DNA from: Tanytarsus gracilentus
Lineage: Eukaryota > Arthropoda > Insecta > Diptera > Chironomidae
Assembly (NCBI GenBank): GCA_038502055.1
Contig: JAXRKN010000044.1
Coordinates: forward strand, 2,390,001 to 2,454,000
DNA: 64,000 nucleotides
Reading direction: 5' to 3'
A model generated the notes under the pieces. The model did no database searches, was not told the DNA's origin, and was given only the letters and a program-made list of their open reading frames with translations. This document shows positions 12,401 through 27,400 of this stretch, piece by piece. A program made the translations under genes and the position numbers. The first letter of the stretch is position 1; each line of letters begins with the position of its first letter.

Positions 12401-15400
12401 GAAAGCTTTCCAATGATTCTGCGCAAATTTAAAATAACTTCCAACTTCCAATGCGATTTAGGTGGGAGAGTGCTGGTCATAATCTTGGAAGTTCTTGAAA
12501 ACTTCTTGAATATTTATCACTAAAGCACTTTTATCGATTTCATTAACCGCTCAATAATTATTCAAGAATTTCATAAAGTTAAATCGAGTGTTATGAAATT
12601 GGGGATGTTTATAAAGTGGGTCATAAATAATTTAATTTTTAAATTTACATTTTTCTTGCATTTAAAATGTTTTTCCTAATTTTCGTAGAAACCCCAAAAA
12701 ATTTCCATCCTTCTCAAGATTCAAATCAAAACAGCATTAATGCGGCTGTAAAATGGTAATCGATAGGAATTGAGGCATGAACGACTGACTGTCGGAGTTC
12801 TATTAAGGCATCTAACAAAGCCTCATGTATGGGATGCGAATGATAAAAACAGCAACCACTCAATAATGGTTAATGATTTGTAAATTTTTTTCATTTTCTC
12901 CCCTTCGGTTTTCTTTTGCACTGATGCCGAGGTATAAATGAACGATAAATTTAGAAAATTATAGGCTTGTTTACCGATATCAAATGGTTGATATCAGCAA
13001 GTGCCTAGTAATGGATTTTCAACATACGTCCATTCAATTGTAGCTGGAAATGTCCGACATACGCACGTCGGATCGGATGATGATGATGGTGATAAGATTA
13101 AGGGAAAAGCTTTTGGATTTGGAGTGACGCGAAAAAGGGATTTGGACATTGATCGAAGTCATCGGATGGTATTGGGAATGACGTTGAATTTTTTGATAGA
13201 ATTTTATTAAATGCCAAAATAGAAAAATTAAGTTTTGCTAAAAATGAAAAATTTCCGTTAAAATTTGAATTTTTTGTGTTAATTTCTGAAAATCTTGAAA
13301 TAAATTCATTGCATCACATTTACTGTGTAAAATTCCAACTCTCAACTTTATCATTCTCATCATCTTAAAACTTTCGTCTAAAATCCAAAAGTTTTCATCG
13401 GAATTTACATGCGAGAAGATTTCAAAGTTTCACACACTCTTTGCGTTGAGAACTAAATCAGATTTTGCTTTAATGCCCACTCACGTACAATTTATCATCG
13501 AATAGTGAGTTATTGATTTGATTAAACGCTAGGCGGGAACTGTTTTATTGATTTTATGGAATTTCCCATCTTAAGCGTGCTACAAAAACTTTTTACACCA
13601 AGAAAAGTTCCATCAACTGATTTAATTTATTAACTTTTGCAATATTTTATGAGTGGCTTGGTGCTTGCGCTAGTTTTAATGATTTTCTTCGGATTGATCG
13701 CTTGGAGGAAGTTGCTAAGAGAAAAAAATAATGTAATCAGCTTCAATTTTAGATCATTAAAGTTAACTTTTCATGCTAGATTGGTTGCCATGGCTACGAT
13801 GAGCTTCTTGGCAATTTACTCGATGTGAACTTTCTCTCGTATAAATCTGAGCTATGCTCGCAATAAGGAAACTGTATTATGCAAACTCAGCAATATTCTT
13901 AATCCTTCAACATAGGAGTAATTGTTTTGAAACGATGTGAAATATTATTGAGTTTAATCTCTCTCAGTCGGGACATTTTTGATCAACATTTACAGTGTGG
14001 ATGAAAAGATAATAATTTTATACAAAAAAATATTTGTTGTGGGATTTAAATAAAAATATGAACAATTTTAATAGTTTGCCTCTTTATTTTTATTAAAAAG
14101 ATTTTTTTCATATGCGGAATAAATATTTTATCCTTAACGGTCATTTTAAATTTAAATACCAAAGAGGTTTTATTAAGATCCGGTTTAGTGAGACTTAAAT
14201 GTACAAAAAGCTAAATTTAAGCTTTATTTATAAGATTTTGAATTTTAGCAAGTTTTTTAAGGTTTTTTGACTTAATATACGTTGCAAAATGTTCTGAAAT
14301 GAAAATCGATATTCAAATACGACATTTTGAAATGACACGTGAGCTTGAAACGAAATTTATGTCAAAACCATTCACCATGACATGTGTAACATTAACTCTA
14401 AAAACATAAAAGTTCATTTCTGAAAATTTTTGGCACACGAAACACACAAAATTAATAAATTGACTGCAATTAGCATTCAATTACGGTCCCATAAAATATT
14501 CGAGTGAGTTATGGCACAAGTAGAGAAATATCGGCAATTTAAAATCATTAACGGACAATTTCAATGGCCATATTTCAAGTGCCGTTTAGCTGATAATTGC
14601 CATTGCCATTGCATAATTAAATGCTATGAATTGTTCATTGTCTCTTCACACCTCTCGCACTCTCCGCCCGACGTTCTTGTTACATTTTCGAGACACGTAT
14701 CGCCATTCGCATACGCAACAAACAACGTGTTTTGTTCGTAAAGATAGAGAGAGAAAAAATTCAAGAATTTAGTGCTGACGAGGTCTTTCGAGGGGACGAA
14801 GAGAAGGAAAACGTAGAAAATTGAAAAAGTTCATGGAATGGTACGTGAAGGTTATTCATAATGAAACAAAAGTTCACGGACTTGCCAAACTTTTTTTTTG
14901 CTTACTCCAACAATAGAAAATTTCTTTCATTGATAAACTCGGAGAAACTTTTCGATTATGGGATCGCGAATTATGAATAGAGTTAAGGAAGAGATTATGA
15001 TGCTCGACGTGAAATGCGTAATTTGGAATTTTTTTCAAAAGATAAGTGAATTTTTAAGCACGATTGCAATTAACTCGAGAGAAATAATTGACTATGAAAA
15101 ATTAATGCGACTTTTGAGTTTTTGGGGTGTTTAAGAATTTTTTTGTGGGCAAATAAAATGAGTTGAAAATTTTTAACCAAAAAAGTTTTTAAATTTTAAT
15201 ATTTTTGTTTTAAAAGGCAAACATTAAAAAAAATAAATGTCAGATGAATTTCTTACATTTTAATATTTGTATTATGTTTTGGAAAATATAATTTATTTAT
15301 CCTAAGAAATTAAAGATTTAATAAAATTTAAATGCATCTTAAATTCTCGAATGAAGCAAAAAAGCTTTAATTCTTTTCAAGCTTATTAAAAGCTCTTTGA

Positions 15401-18400
15401 AAGTTTATTTTTTGAAATAATTGAAAGTATCATTGTACGCATTCTTCACTTCTAAAGTGCACTTCGTGATTCCATTCCGGCGCAAAAATTTAAAATTCTC
15501 TTTTTTTCGCAGTAAAGCAACAGCGAATGAAAAGCTTTTGAATTATTGAGAGGCAATTTTTCATTCACACTTGAGTCATTCTCGTCGCATACAAACTATT
15601 ATAGCCGCTCGGTGTGCATTTATTGTGTGAACACATGTTTTTCTATTACCCCCGAAAGCTTCCTCTAGCTCCATTTAATGACTCTTTGTGAATTTAGTGT
15701 GCGAGGATTTTTTTGCTTGAAAAATTGCTTGTTGATTGCTAGGGTGCGAGAATGTAAAAATTCATTTTCTAGCGCACTCGACAACGGCACTGGGAGCTAT
15801 GTAAATAAAGAAATGAACAGCAGTGAGAAATTCATGGTTTGCTTGCAGTTTTTGTTGAAAAGGGGAGTAAAACTCAGGAGTTTTAAATTTTAAGATAAAA
15901 AATCAAAAATCTGATTTTAAATTTTGAAATCAAAAAATTTCTTCACTAAAGGTTCCAATCCCTTATTTTTATCCCTCTCACCACAATCGCTATCATTCGA
16001 GTATGTGTAAACAGATGTGAATTACGCTCGCTTTTAGCCGTTTGTTCCTTTTCCCATCTCTCCACTTTTCGTCGTGATTTTCAAACTATTTTTTCTTCTC
16101 GCACCATTTGAAACTTTTACATTTTCTCTTACTCACGCTTTAAACTCGTGCTTTGCATATCAATTGTGCGCTCGATTGGAATCGATTGAGCTTATGTGTG
16201 CGATGACAGCTCGCAAGGATCGATTTCTGATTTTATCCTTGACGAAATTTATTGGTGGCTGCAGTTTTTGTTGAATGCAACTGTAATTGTAACAACTTCA
16301 AACTCAATTTTATTTTTGCAAAGTTAATTAAAATAAATTTCCCATGGAAATCTTTTTTATGAATGCTCCTCAAAAAAAGGAGTTAATAAAATTGTTTACG
16401 ATTTCTTTATCTGGCTTACACGTGTCGTAAATTCTTCAACATGTGTTGAATGTTGATGTCTTTGACAATTTAATTTGCATATTTTATGATGACGCATTGT
16501 TTGAAGTAGAAGTAAAAGTTTAGACTGAAATCTTGACAGCCATAAAGTCGGTGAACTTTTTTTTATAGTGAAAAATTACTCGAACCTTACGTCTTGCGGT
16601 TGAAGCCAATCAATTACCTCAAAGGTTGAATAATGGCCGTATTGATTCGTAAAATGATGGTAAATAAGTTGTGATGGATTCATAAATAAGCAAAAACATC
16701 CATCAGTGAACTCCACCGAGTGAAATAAAGTAATAAATTTTATTCTCATCGAAAATCAATAGAAAGATTTAAAGCATTTTTATCGACCTTTTTTTTGCTA
16801 CTTCATATATGCTCTGATGTGGTCTAACAAAAAAAAGGTTCATAAATTTTTTTGTAAATAAAAGTGAAAATCTAGGGATGAAATTTTTAAGAGTTGAGTT
16901 AAATACTTTAAAAACTTAAAAACTCAAATTTCCAACCCTTTTTCTTTAAAACCCCCACACGTACAATTTCTAGCATTCGAAAGCTCTCCTTAGCCAAAAA
17001 TGTTCAATCAATCAACTTATTCGAGACCATAAACAACATTCAACATTCATAAATCCTCATGTGTTGCCATTTTCCGCACTCAATTCGCTTCTGCCTCTGA
17101 TTGAGTTGCCTTTCGATATGTACACACATAAATACTTACGAGCATCGCACATCTTCATCGATCCTATTCTTTCCTTTCGATTATTTCTCTTCCTTCCATT
17201 CATCCTTAATGATGATACGATAGAGACAAATGAGATTATTATGAGAGAAGTCTCACGCACTGACCTCTCAAATGCACACACACACACATAAATACTTATA
17301 GTCTGACATATATCAACCGATATGTCGATAATAAATATGATGATTATTTATGCGAGCACATTTTTCTTCCCATCTTGTCCATATGTAAGGAACTTATGTA
17401 GCTTTATGGATTAAGAGAGGGAAAAAATTTGATACGAAATTTAATTTTTTTAATTTAAATTTATTAAAAATATTTTTTTGTCAAATAAAAAAATTAAACC
17501 ATATAGTCTTTATCTTCACTCCATTAAAGACGAATTTCTATCAAGAATTTTTGGAATTTTCCTCCTTTACACCCACTCCAAAAACCATTTCTTGAATCTA
17601 GAGATAGAAATTCCTGTTCAAATTATTCGTCCACAAACCCAAAATAAATAGTTGGAATAACTTCAATCGACCACACATACATTTTCACATGCCGGTGTTT
17701 ATACATAAAAATGAAATAATCATTTCAGAATAAATAATTCATTTTTATCGATAACATCCAGTGGATTAGTTATGATGACATTCAACTTCTGTTTTCATGT
17801 CGTCCCTTTTTTCGCAAAACAGATCCTTGCAAGATGATGTGTGTAAACAATTTTATGGGAAATGTGTTTTTTTGGATTATTATGCACATTCGAAATGAGA
17901 TGAGAAAAAGAGCAATTTTGGGAGTTGAAAAACTTCAAAGAAAACTTTTATTTGTTTTTAAATAATTTAGAAGAAATAATTTAAAAAATTTAACGGTCAT
18001 TTAATTCTTTAAAAGGTTTTCACCCCTCTCGCTTTTAAATATCATTTTATTATGTCATGAATTTATGATGAATTCGTAAACACCTTTCTCATAAATTCGT
18101 ATAAATATCCCAAAGAATTTTGATGACTATCAGAAAGGCAAAAACAGCTTGCTGTCAGTCATAAATACAGCCATAAGACTTTTTTGCAACGAAGAACGGA
18201 AAACTCTTTTTTTCTTGCTGAAAAGTTGTCATAAAAAATATAAAATGTCCCTTTCGTACCTAGTAAAAATCTCTCACTCTAACAGACTGCTAAAAAAGTT
18301 TGCTTTTTTTCGGATGGGGTTTTGACAAGCTATTGACAAATTGTGTTTTATGGGCGAGTGAAACTTTGTGATTCTGTAACTTTAACTTTTTAATTTGATT

Positions 18401-21400
18401 TTGCACATCACACATGAAAATTCTCTAGTGGCATGAAGTTAATTTGAATTTAACCACTCAATGAAACTTTGTTTGTCTTTACTTTGTGTACATACAAAAT
18501 GAAAAAAAAAACCGTTCATCCCTTTTGAACCCTTTTCACTCACAATTATTTTTTTTCCTCTCATCGCATCAGCAGAAATTTTTTATGACCACGGAAAAAT
18601 TTTATTTTACTCCGGCAAAAAATTCCTCAACAAAACTTTTCCAATCAAAATTTTCACACAAATCTTTCCGCTATTAATGTTCGAAATTATTTTGTTATTA
18701 TCACATTTTGGCGTGTCGGAAAATTTTAATGTTTTTGTATTATTAGAATAATCGTTTAATGATTTTGAGATGCATAAAATTAAAGCAACATTTAATGATG
18801 AGCGTGAAGTTGATTTAACGACTCACAAATAGGGGTGGAAACTGATGAATTAAATTATGACATAAATTCTTCCGTAAAATGTCAATCGACAGCCCTTTTT
18901 CGACTGAACAAATTTATTGAGCCTTTCTCTCAAAAATTATGACGGCTCGTAAAAGTCGATGATGCGATTATAAATCAAGCAAAAGCCTTCGACAATGAAA
19001 GTGAGCTTGTCGCGAAATTCTTTAACGACCATCATTCATCTCATAATTATGCGACAATTAATCATGAGAGTTTGCAACGGTATCGAATCGCATCCTGCGC
19101 AAATACACCGTGGCAAGATACAACAAAGTTAATTAAAAAATTGAAAGTACCCAAAAACATGGTGCGAATAAATGAGGCAACATCAATTATGTTTCGGGAG
19201 AGCTTTTGATGAAAAATTTAAACATTTAATGCGCGAAATGGTCGAGAGTAAAATTTTCGAGCTATATTTGATTTATTTTCCTTTCATAATTTCGACGCAT
19301 TTGCTCGAGGACTAAGAATTAGTAGCGATGAAAAATGAATGATCGTTGGAAAAATTTTTAATGGAGCAAAATTCATAAAAAAATGATTTTTTTAGATGTT
19401 TTTAACAAAAAATTTCTAAATCAAAATTTTTTTAAATTTTATTTACCTAATAAATTAATTTTTGAGGATTCAATTGTTATTTTTTGAGCAAAAATTTAAT
19501 AACTTTTCTGTTGCATGAAAATAATTTTAATTATAACAGTTGCTCTAGTCCTTTAATATTTTTGCATTGGATGTGCATTCAATGTGTCTCAGATAAAAAT
19601 AAAAATATCCTTTTTGGTTCTGACTTGATTTAGAACAGCATTTTAGCAAATGCACTTTTCACCATAGACACAAATTTCAACCCTTGATGTTGGATATTGG
19701 AAAAGTAAAAAATCCTTTATCAGTCACATATATTTTTTGCACACTCAAGAATCGAAGACAGAAATTTTGTTCGTCCTTTTTATCACACTTTGCGCCCTCT
19801 GTCCGTGGAAATTTTTCATGCTCAAAATTTCTGACAATTTCAATCCTAGATTAAATTCAAAAAAAATATCGCTCATTTCCTCTCGAGTCCCATAATTCAT
19901 CCCATCTTCCTTTCTACGTCTCCGAGAAAATATTTTATCTATTGAAACGCCATAAAATATATCAACTGCCGAAAGCTTTTCCTGTTGCACAATTTTCTCG
20001 TAACTCCACAGAAAGCTTCTCGATAAAGGCGAAAAAATTTATGGGAATCAAATTCAATTGTCTTTTTTTGTATTTTATGATCGTGACGCTTTTGGACAAG
20101 GTCGTGAGGCGATAATTTGTTATCAGCTTGTCATTTTATAGCTTTGTTTGGTATTTTAACGGCTTATGAGATGATTTTTATTGCCTTTGCTGTAAGTGGA
20201 ATAAAATTAAGGATAAATATGCTATGAGAGGATTGGAAGTGTGTGATTTTGCTGTGGGGGTTTGAAAATTGTTTCGGAATTTTATTTAATTAAAAATAAT
20301 TTTTAAGCAAATATTTCTGATACTTTTATTAATATTTTTTTGAATAAAATCATCAAAAATTGACCGATTGATAAAAAAAACTCCCACGCTAAAGCGGTTT
20401 TGAATGCAAATTTAGTATTTACCCATGTCCTACCCTTTTTCGTCCGCCACAGAACTCCAATTCCCACTCACATATGAGCTCGCTCGTAAATCATAAATAA
20501 AAGTCACATACAAACACCCCACGAAGTGCCTCAAAGCGCATCATAAAGTAAAATGGTAATAACAAAGTCATTTGTCTGCGAGACTTAAAGGGAATTTTTT
20601 TACTGCGAGCATCACAAAAAAAAGAAAGCAATGAGAGCGAAAATAAAAGTCACAAAGCGAGCAAAATTTACATGCAAATCGACAAACAATTTATGCATGA
20701 CGACAACAAGCGACGATAAGATGTTGAAATGGTGTTTGAATGAAGCCGAAAGTGAAAAAAGAATTCGTTTGATGATGAGAAAAATTCATTGATTTTCAAC
20801 GTGCTTTCAATAGTGAAAAGAAAATCATGAGAGAGAATTTTTTGTGCTAAAGAGAGTGAACTTTACTAGAGAGAGAAAATCTTCGGGTTTTCCCCACCAA
20901 CTTTTCCGAGTTCGCACCCAAAACCCGAAGCACAAAACTCTCCAAATTCTTCTGCAAGTCAACAAAATTTGCATTGAGATTTTTAGATTACCACCAAAAA
21001 CAATAAAAATAATTTTTCCTTTGAAACTCTTTTCTGTCTCTCGATTGCAAAAAAATGCATTAAATGCGCATGAATTTGTCAAAATCTGTGATTAACAATT
21101 TACCAAATCTAGCGACATTTAGTAATCGCTCAAAGGTAAAATTTAACTGTCGTGTGACACGTGAGTTGCGATGTTATTACATAAGAATTCGACTTGTACT
21201 CAAATTGCAGTCATGCCGATATTTGAATGATCAATGAATAATTCATGGAGCGCAACTGCATACACACACATTTTGGCACCGTTTGAAAACACTTTTAATT
21301 ATTTATAAACAATATAAAATTTGTTGTGTGTGCCTCGAGTGAATAAAACATTACACTGAAATGAAATTTACACAAGAGTGAATTAAAAAAAATTAATCAA

Positions 21401-24400
21401 AAAAGTTTTCAGACAATGGAAAAAAAAATTTTATTAAAGGGAAACTCAAAGACACATTCTAGTTCGCTATTTATCAATGTTGACCTTTTGATCTAAAGTG
21501 CAACCTCACTCCTTGACACTCATCCGCTCTTTTGTACACATATCAAACAAAATTAGATCTAAATGTGCACACACGTAGTGCACATCGCATGTCGAACATA
21601 TAAAGAACAATCCTTACTTCAACATGCGCCATGTTGAGAGTTCAAACGATGATAATCAAGTATTAATCGCGGGGAGCAAGCAAAGTGAGCTTATTTAATC
21701 GAAAATGGCGAAATCAAATTTTAATGCTCGCTCCAGCATTCCACAGTTCGTGTGTGTGTGTGTAAGAGAGAAAATTGCACAAGGACCAACAAAAGAAAAT
21801 GTTGTGGCAGCAGTAATAGTTGCGGATAATGGAAAACTTGGCAATCGAAGTGCTTTCGAGTAAAATTCACTATCGAATTATAAATGACAGACATTGAGTT
21901 TAACTTTTATTTGTTTTCTCTCGACGTACGTAATGGTCGATCCATTAAAAGTTCTCTGGCTATTCACAAACAGCTCATACCTTGGTAAATATAGTTTAAA
22001 GTTTGTAAAATTCAGCACTCGACACCTTTTAATTATATAACAAGAAAGTCTAACCATGAGAATGCTAAGTGAAGGACAATGACCGTGCAATTATCTTCCC
22101 ATTTCCCTCTATTTTATTTTTTCTCTCTCTTTTAAATAATTCACCATCATCGCATACTTTTTTTGTGTTGCTCCTCGTAGGAAATTATGATGAATCTAAT
22201 CATTTTCGCCCTTCCATCTTTCTCATTTCATCTCCATTTATAATAAAAAAGAGAGAGCGAATGATGAAAACATAATGAGAAAGCTTTATGAGATTTTTTT
22301 CCTCGACAATAAAACGCAAAACTCGCAGGCAGCACCGTGTCGAGTGCGTAAAAGGCAGTAAAAAGATGCTTCGCAAACAATGGCATCCAACTGCTCTCGA
22401 GTTGCCATAAAAGTGCGGTGAGATGAATATCAACCATCAATTTGCCATCTATCACACGAGATTCGCTCCTTGAGCAGCATCATCGCTCTTCAGAGCTGTT
22501 AAAGAGAGAAATTGAAATGAAAGGGTTGGAAAACAGGAAACGACTTTTAAAATTAAATAAAATAAGTGTTCAACCCCTAGATCAAATATACAATGACAGG
22601 GGTAGAGAATAGTTTTAACTTTTATTTAAAAAGCTTTTAAAAGAGAAAAGTCTTGAAAATAATTATGAGAGGCAAAATAATCTAAAACTATTTAAAAGTG
22701 TCCAACCCCTTCGTAAAAATCACAATGAAAGCCCATATGTGTGCGGGATTCCAACGATGGCCATAAAACCATCGAGTACATTCTTTTAACAACAAAATCA
22801 CTCATGTGCGACTATTAAAGCCCCGTTTATCATCTTCGCCATTCTTGTCATCGAATGTCACGCTTCCACCTCAGTCTCCATCAACTGATAATGGTCGATG
22901 TCGTTATAGACATTATTATTATAACTTTTCCTTTCTTCTCCGATCATGTCAACGTTCGCTAAATGCGTCGTGAGAATTTCACTTCGATAATGTCTTCTCA
23001 CACTTTTATTACAATTTAATGGCACCATCAATGGGGTCATTGTTGTTACTTTTTCGTCGCATCTATTGAATCGCATTTAACTCATATCATCAATTTTATG
23101 CAACTGAGTTTATTCAATGGAATTGAATTAACGATTGAGCTCAGCGAAAAAAAGCTCTTTGATGTTAAATGAAAATGAAACACACGACGTATAAATAAAG
23201 CTTGATTCTTACGATAGAAAAAACTTTTACAACTCTTTAAGATAAAAAGACTTAAATCCCCAAACTCTCTTTTTAAATCTTCCAAGAACTTGTTTGATAT
23301 TCACGGAAAATTGTATCAGAATTTTAAGCTCAAATTTCTCTCAAATCCAATTTTCATCGTAATTCAATTTTCTTCTTTGTCTCATGCGAACATTTTCAAT
23401 GCCGAAATTTTAAATTCATCCAACAATCTATCAAAAAACATGATATGATTATCTTCTTCACTCGAGAGGCGAAAGTTGAGTGACATCGAATGATGCTAAA
23501 ATTAGCTTTAGAAGAAAACAAAAAAAAGTTAATCAAAAGCTCAAAGATAAAGAATGTGATGAAGTTTTTCATCTTTTTTTTTGGTCACAAGTGACACCAT
23601 AAAAAAGAATAAGTTTCTTATTTATCACACAACGTCGAGTGACAAATGGCCGACGAGAAGAAAATTTTCTTTGAGTGACAATTGTTGAAGGTTACTCAAT
23701 CTTTCTGAGAAATGAGCTTTAAGCTTAGTTTTGAAGAAACTAAACTTAAAGCGTTTAAAAATTTAAAAAATTAAATTAATTTGAAGATTTTAATAAAATT
23801 TATTTGTCTTCTTAAAAGTTATTGTAAGATGAGCTTTTCAACCCTTGCAGGAAAAGCTCAACGAAAATTGTCTTGTAAATTCTATTTCACATGTTATGCT
23901 CCAGTTTTCTCTACTTTCAACCCCGTTGGCCGCTTGCTAACATGAACAAGAGTTGGCAGCCATTCACATCCATTTTTATTCCGCTTTACTGTTGGTCGTG
24001 TTCATTTAAGTTCAAATTGCAATTTAATTTGTTCTAATTTCATTTTCAGTTTAATTCTCGCCTCTCTATTTTGTGTCTGTTTGCAACAGTTAGCTTTAAA
24101 TTTTTAAAGAGAGGTTGCGACAGGAATTTTAATGATTTTTTTCCGGGAACTTTTGTATGCTTTAGCAATTAGAGCCTTTCATATGAAGGGTGTAAAATTA
24201 TATTCACACTTGTGTGAAGTGTACAGTAATTAAAAATATTTTAAAGTGCACTCGAATATAATTTTTGTATTTCACACTTTCAACGCAATTAATTAAAAAT
24301 CTCCAGCATTAAAAATATTTTCCATTGCATCGAATTATTTTAATTATAAAATTACTAATTAATTTTTGAATTTCAGTCACAAAATTCATTCGAATTGGAA

Positions 24401-27400
24401 TTGCCGATAAGAACGACAATCCGCCGTATTTCGACAAAGCTTTATATGAGGCAGAGGTTGATGAAAATGAGGATATTCAACACACTGTTCTTACAGTGAC
24501 GGCAAAGGATCACGATGAGTGTAAGTTCATTTTATTTAAAAAAGCTTTGTTCTGATATTGACAAGAGTTTTGAGCTTTTTCTGATCAAGACAAGAACTTT
24601 TAGGTTTTAATAATTTTGACAAGTTCTTTGACGGTTTTTTATATCAAAAGCTTTGTGATTTTTCTCACATTGACAAGTGTTTTAAAAAATCGTTAATCGA
24701 TTGAGCGAAAAACACGAAGTTAATAGTTTTTTCTTCAGAGAATTTTTTCCCAATGACAACCACTCAAAAAAAATTTAATTTTAAAATACTTTACTGTCAA
24801 TTTCTATTATTATTCTTCAGCATCATTCAGAAGTGCTTCCTACCTGAACATTTTTTAAAACAAAAGAATCTTCTGCCAGTAAATGGAACAAAAGCTAAAA
24901 CATTTTCCATTTCAATACTTTTTCTTCTATTTTCCATATGCATTCACTTCTTCAACATTAATATCCATTATGAAGCGCTCAAATGTATTCTTTTATAGTT
25001 TCAAACGGCTGTTAAAGCCCGAGTAATTGCTGCATTTAGGGGTAACAATTTTAACTTTCAACGACATGATTATCAAGCGTGTATGAACATGGAAATTTCT
25101 CATCCATTATGTACATGATGTAAAGCCACAATTTTTACAATAACAACATACATTTGCTCGTGATGATAATTTATGACATGAAAGGGAAATTTTCACCGGA
25201 AATTAGAGTACCAAGTTGGATTTTTCTTTTGTCTCTTGGTACTTGAAAAAAAACAAGGTGCAAAAAGAGATTTCGCACTTTATTTAATGAATTTTGCTTA
25301 AAAGGATTATAAAATAATTTAATAATTTTTAGTAAAATTTTACTCTTTAAAAAACCATGAAAATTCCATCTAAGCTCAAAATTTGCCGTCTTGAGCAAAA
25401 AAACATGGGCAATATTTCATGTCAAAAATGCCGCGAGAAAAAAAAGAGCAAAAATATTTTTCTTCATCGCCTACACGAAAACATTTTTTTGAGCATAACA
25501 AAGAGAATAAAAATAGAAAAATGATAAAAATCAACCTCGAATTTCGCAATAGTTGATGAAAACTAATTTTCTCATGTTTGTCGCGTATCATTGCAGCATC
25601 ACGTATTCGATATGAGATCACAAGTGGCAACATTGGTGGTGCGTTCGCTGTCAAAAATATGACTGGCGCCATTTACGTGGCTGGAGCGTTGGATTATGAG
25701 ACGAGGAAGCGAGTAAGTACCCTTGACACTTTAAGAAAAAAAATATTTTCTCAGCTGAAATTTTACATTGAAGAAATAATTTTTTTTATTGACTCAAAGA
25801 AATTTTTTGCTAAGAATTGGTGGGAAAAATTTAAGGAAATCAATTTTCAGGGTTTTATACATTTTTCTTGCACAACTGCCAAAGAATGTCTGTAAAACTT
25901 TTGTCGGGTGTAATTGAATTTTTTTTCATAAATTGATTTAATGCTAAAACTCATGAAAATTTCTCAAAAATAAATAAAGCTTAAAAATTTCACAAAAATC
26001 TACAACCCAAAAAATTTTCTTTTCTCCTCTAAATTGCATCCAGCTTCTAGCAAACTAAGCCATATTGCAAAAGCATATATAGATGTGAATTATTTCCTTT
26101 AATCTCGTAAATTAGATGGCGAACCGAGTTTTGAAAGAGGAAAAACTGAACAGAGAAAACCGAGTGATATATGATTATGATTTTTCGCTCCGGTTTAGCT
26201 CTTTTTGGCGTCTTCCATTATCTCCCTTTTTTCCGCTATATTGTGAATGGCTCAGCATTGGTTTTTCGGTATCGAGGTGAAGTCATGTGAGAAAATTTTG
26301 CCTTATTGTTCACCAAAAAATTATAAAAGAAAAATATTTTTTGAATGGTTAAAAAGGGTTTGAATAGAGAATCAAACCCTCTTTGAGTGTAATTAAAAAT
26401 AGAGGAAAATTAAGCTGCTGTGGAGAATCCCTGTGGATTCTTAATTTTCATAGTAAATATGGAGCATCCAATTTCAAAAGCAAATTCCACAGCAAAAGCG
26501 AGGAAGACAACTAAATGATACAAAGATAATGCTCAAGTGAATACAGATTCAATATCAAAAGCAATCATTTTTTTGTGCTATTGGAAAATTGCAAACTCAT
26601 CTCTCAATATTCAATCTCGATTCCACTTGAAAAACTTAACTGACTTCCGACTGTTCACTTCGGTATGACTGAGAGCTGGAACAATGTAAATATTGAACAT
26701 CAGTGATAAGCTTAGAAGCGGAAAAAATTTAATTTTCAATGCACCAAGCTCTCAAAATTCACTCAAATTTTTCACTCTGAAGCAAAAATTAATTTTTCTT
26801 CTTCTCGTGTGTGTTTTTTGGAGAGGAAAAAATTCAATTTCGTATATGCATGGAAATAATAACTTCGAGGTGGAATTTTCATGAGAGATTACACGATATG
26901 GTAAAATAATGCTCGTAATTTTTGTGGATGCATGAGAAAAGTAATTTTTATTCTCATGTGCAATATTTTTTTTTTCGAGAAATGGGAGGAGGTTTAACAA
27001 TTGAGGGATTGAATAACATGAATTTTTGTAAAAATTATTTAAATTTGATGAATGAGGGTAATATGAGAAATTAATTGACATTCCGGCAGTTGTGAAAAAT
27101 AATTTCGCAAATTAAATTTTTCACCCAATCAAACACGCAACCCAAAAGTACGAACTGCGCTTAGCCGCATCGGATAACTTGAAGGAAAACTACACGACCG
27201 TAGTGATTCATGTCAAGGATGTCAATGATAATCCACCCGTTTTTGAACGTCCGACCTATCGCACACAAATCACAGAAGAGGACGATCGAAATTTACCGAA
27301 GCGTGTTTTGCAGGTCTCTGCCCCAAGAAGAATTTTATTTGCGTGTGACTTCTCTTTTTTTTGCCATCCCTTTTTTTCGATCCCGCAAAACTTTTTTATG

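Larger units (their letters stand above)
9443..24376 (+). other. CadN giant intron, about 14.9 kb
   Basis: No cadherin exon, nested protein gene or RNA gene could be supported. It holds a GC-rich patch (10497-10650), a small candidate transmembrane ORF (13649-13828), short CA/TG repeats (17275-17288; 21749-21762) and hairpin-type inverted repeats (16874-16939, 22521-22578, 22598-22711). Open frames on both strands are short and look like chance. Its size suggests it carries enhancers, but none can be read directly. Confidence 0.85.

Noticed and set aside
12976..12995. GATATCAA / TTGATATC hairpin
   Set aside because: Only an 8-bp stem of simple composition; expected a few times by chance in 64 kb.
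17057..17291. Paired 76-codon open frames on both strands
   Set aside because: Symmetric frames over a low-stop region ending in a CA repeat; no recognisable protein.
17307..17325. GACATAT...ATATGTC palindrome
   Set aside because: Short and AT-rich, no further support.
20825..21095. Overlapping open frames of 83-85 codons on both strands in the giant intron
   Set aside because: They mirror each other on opposite strands, lack any domain, and are expected by chance in a 15-kb intron.
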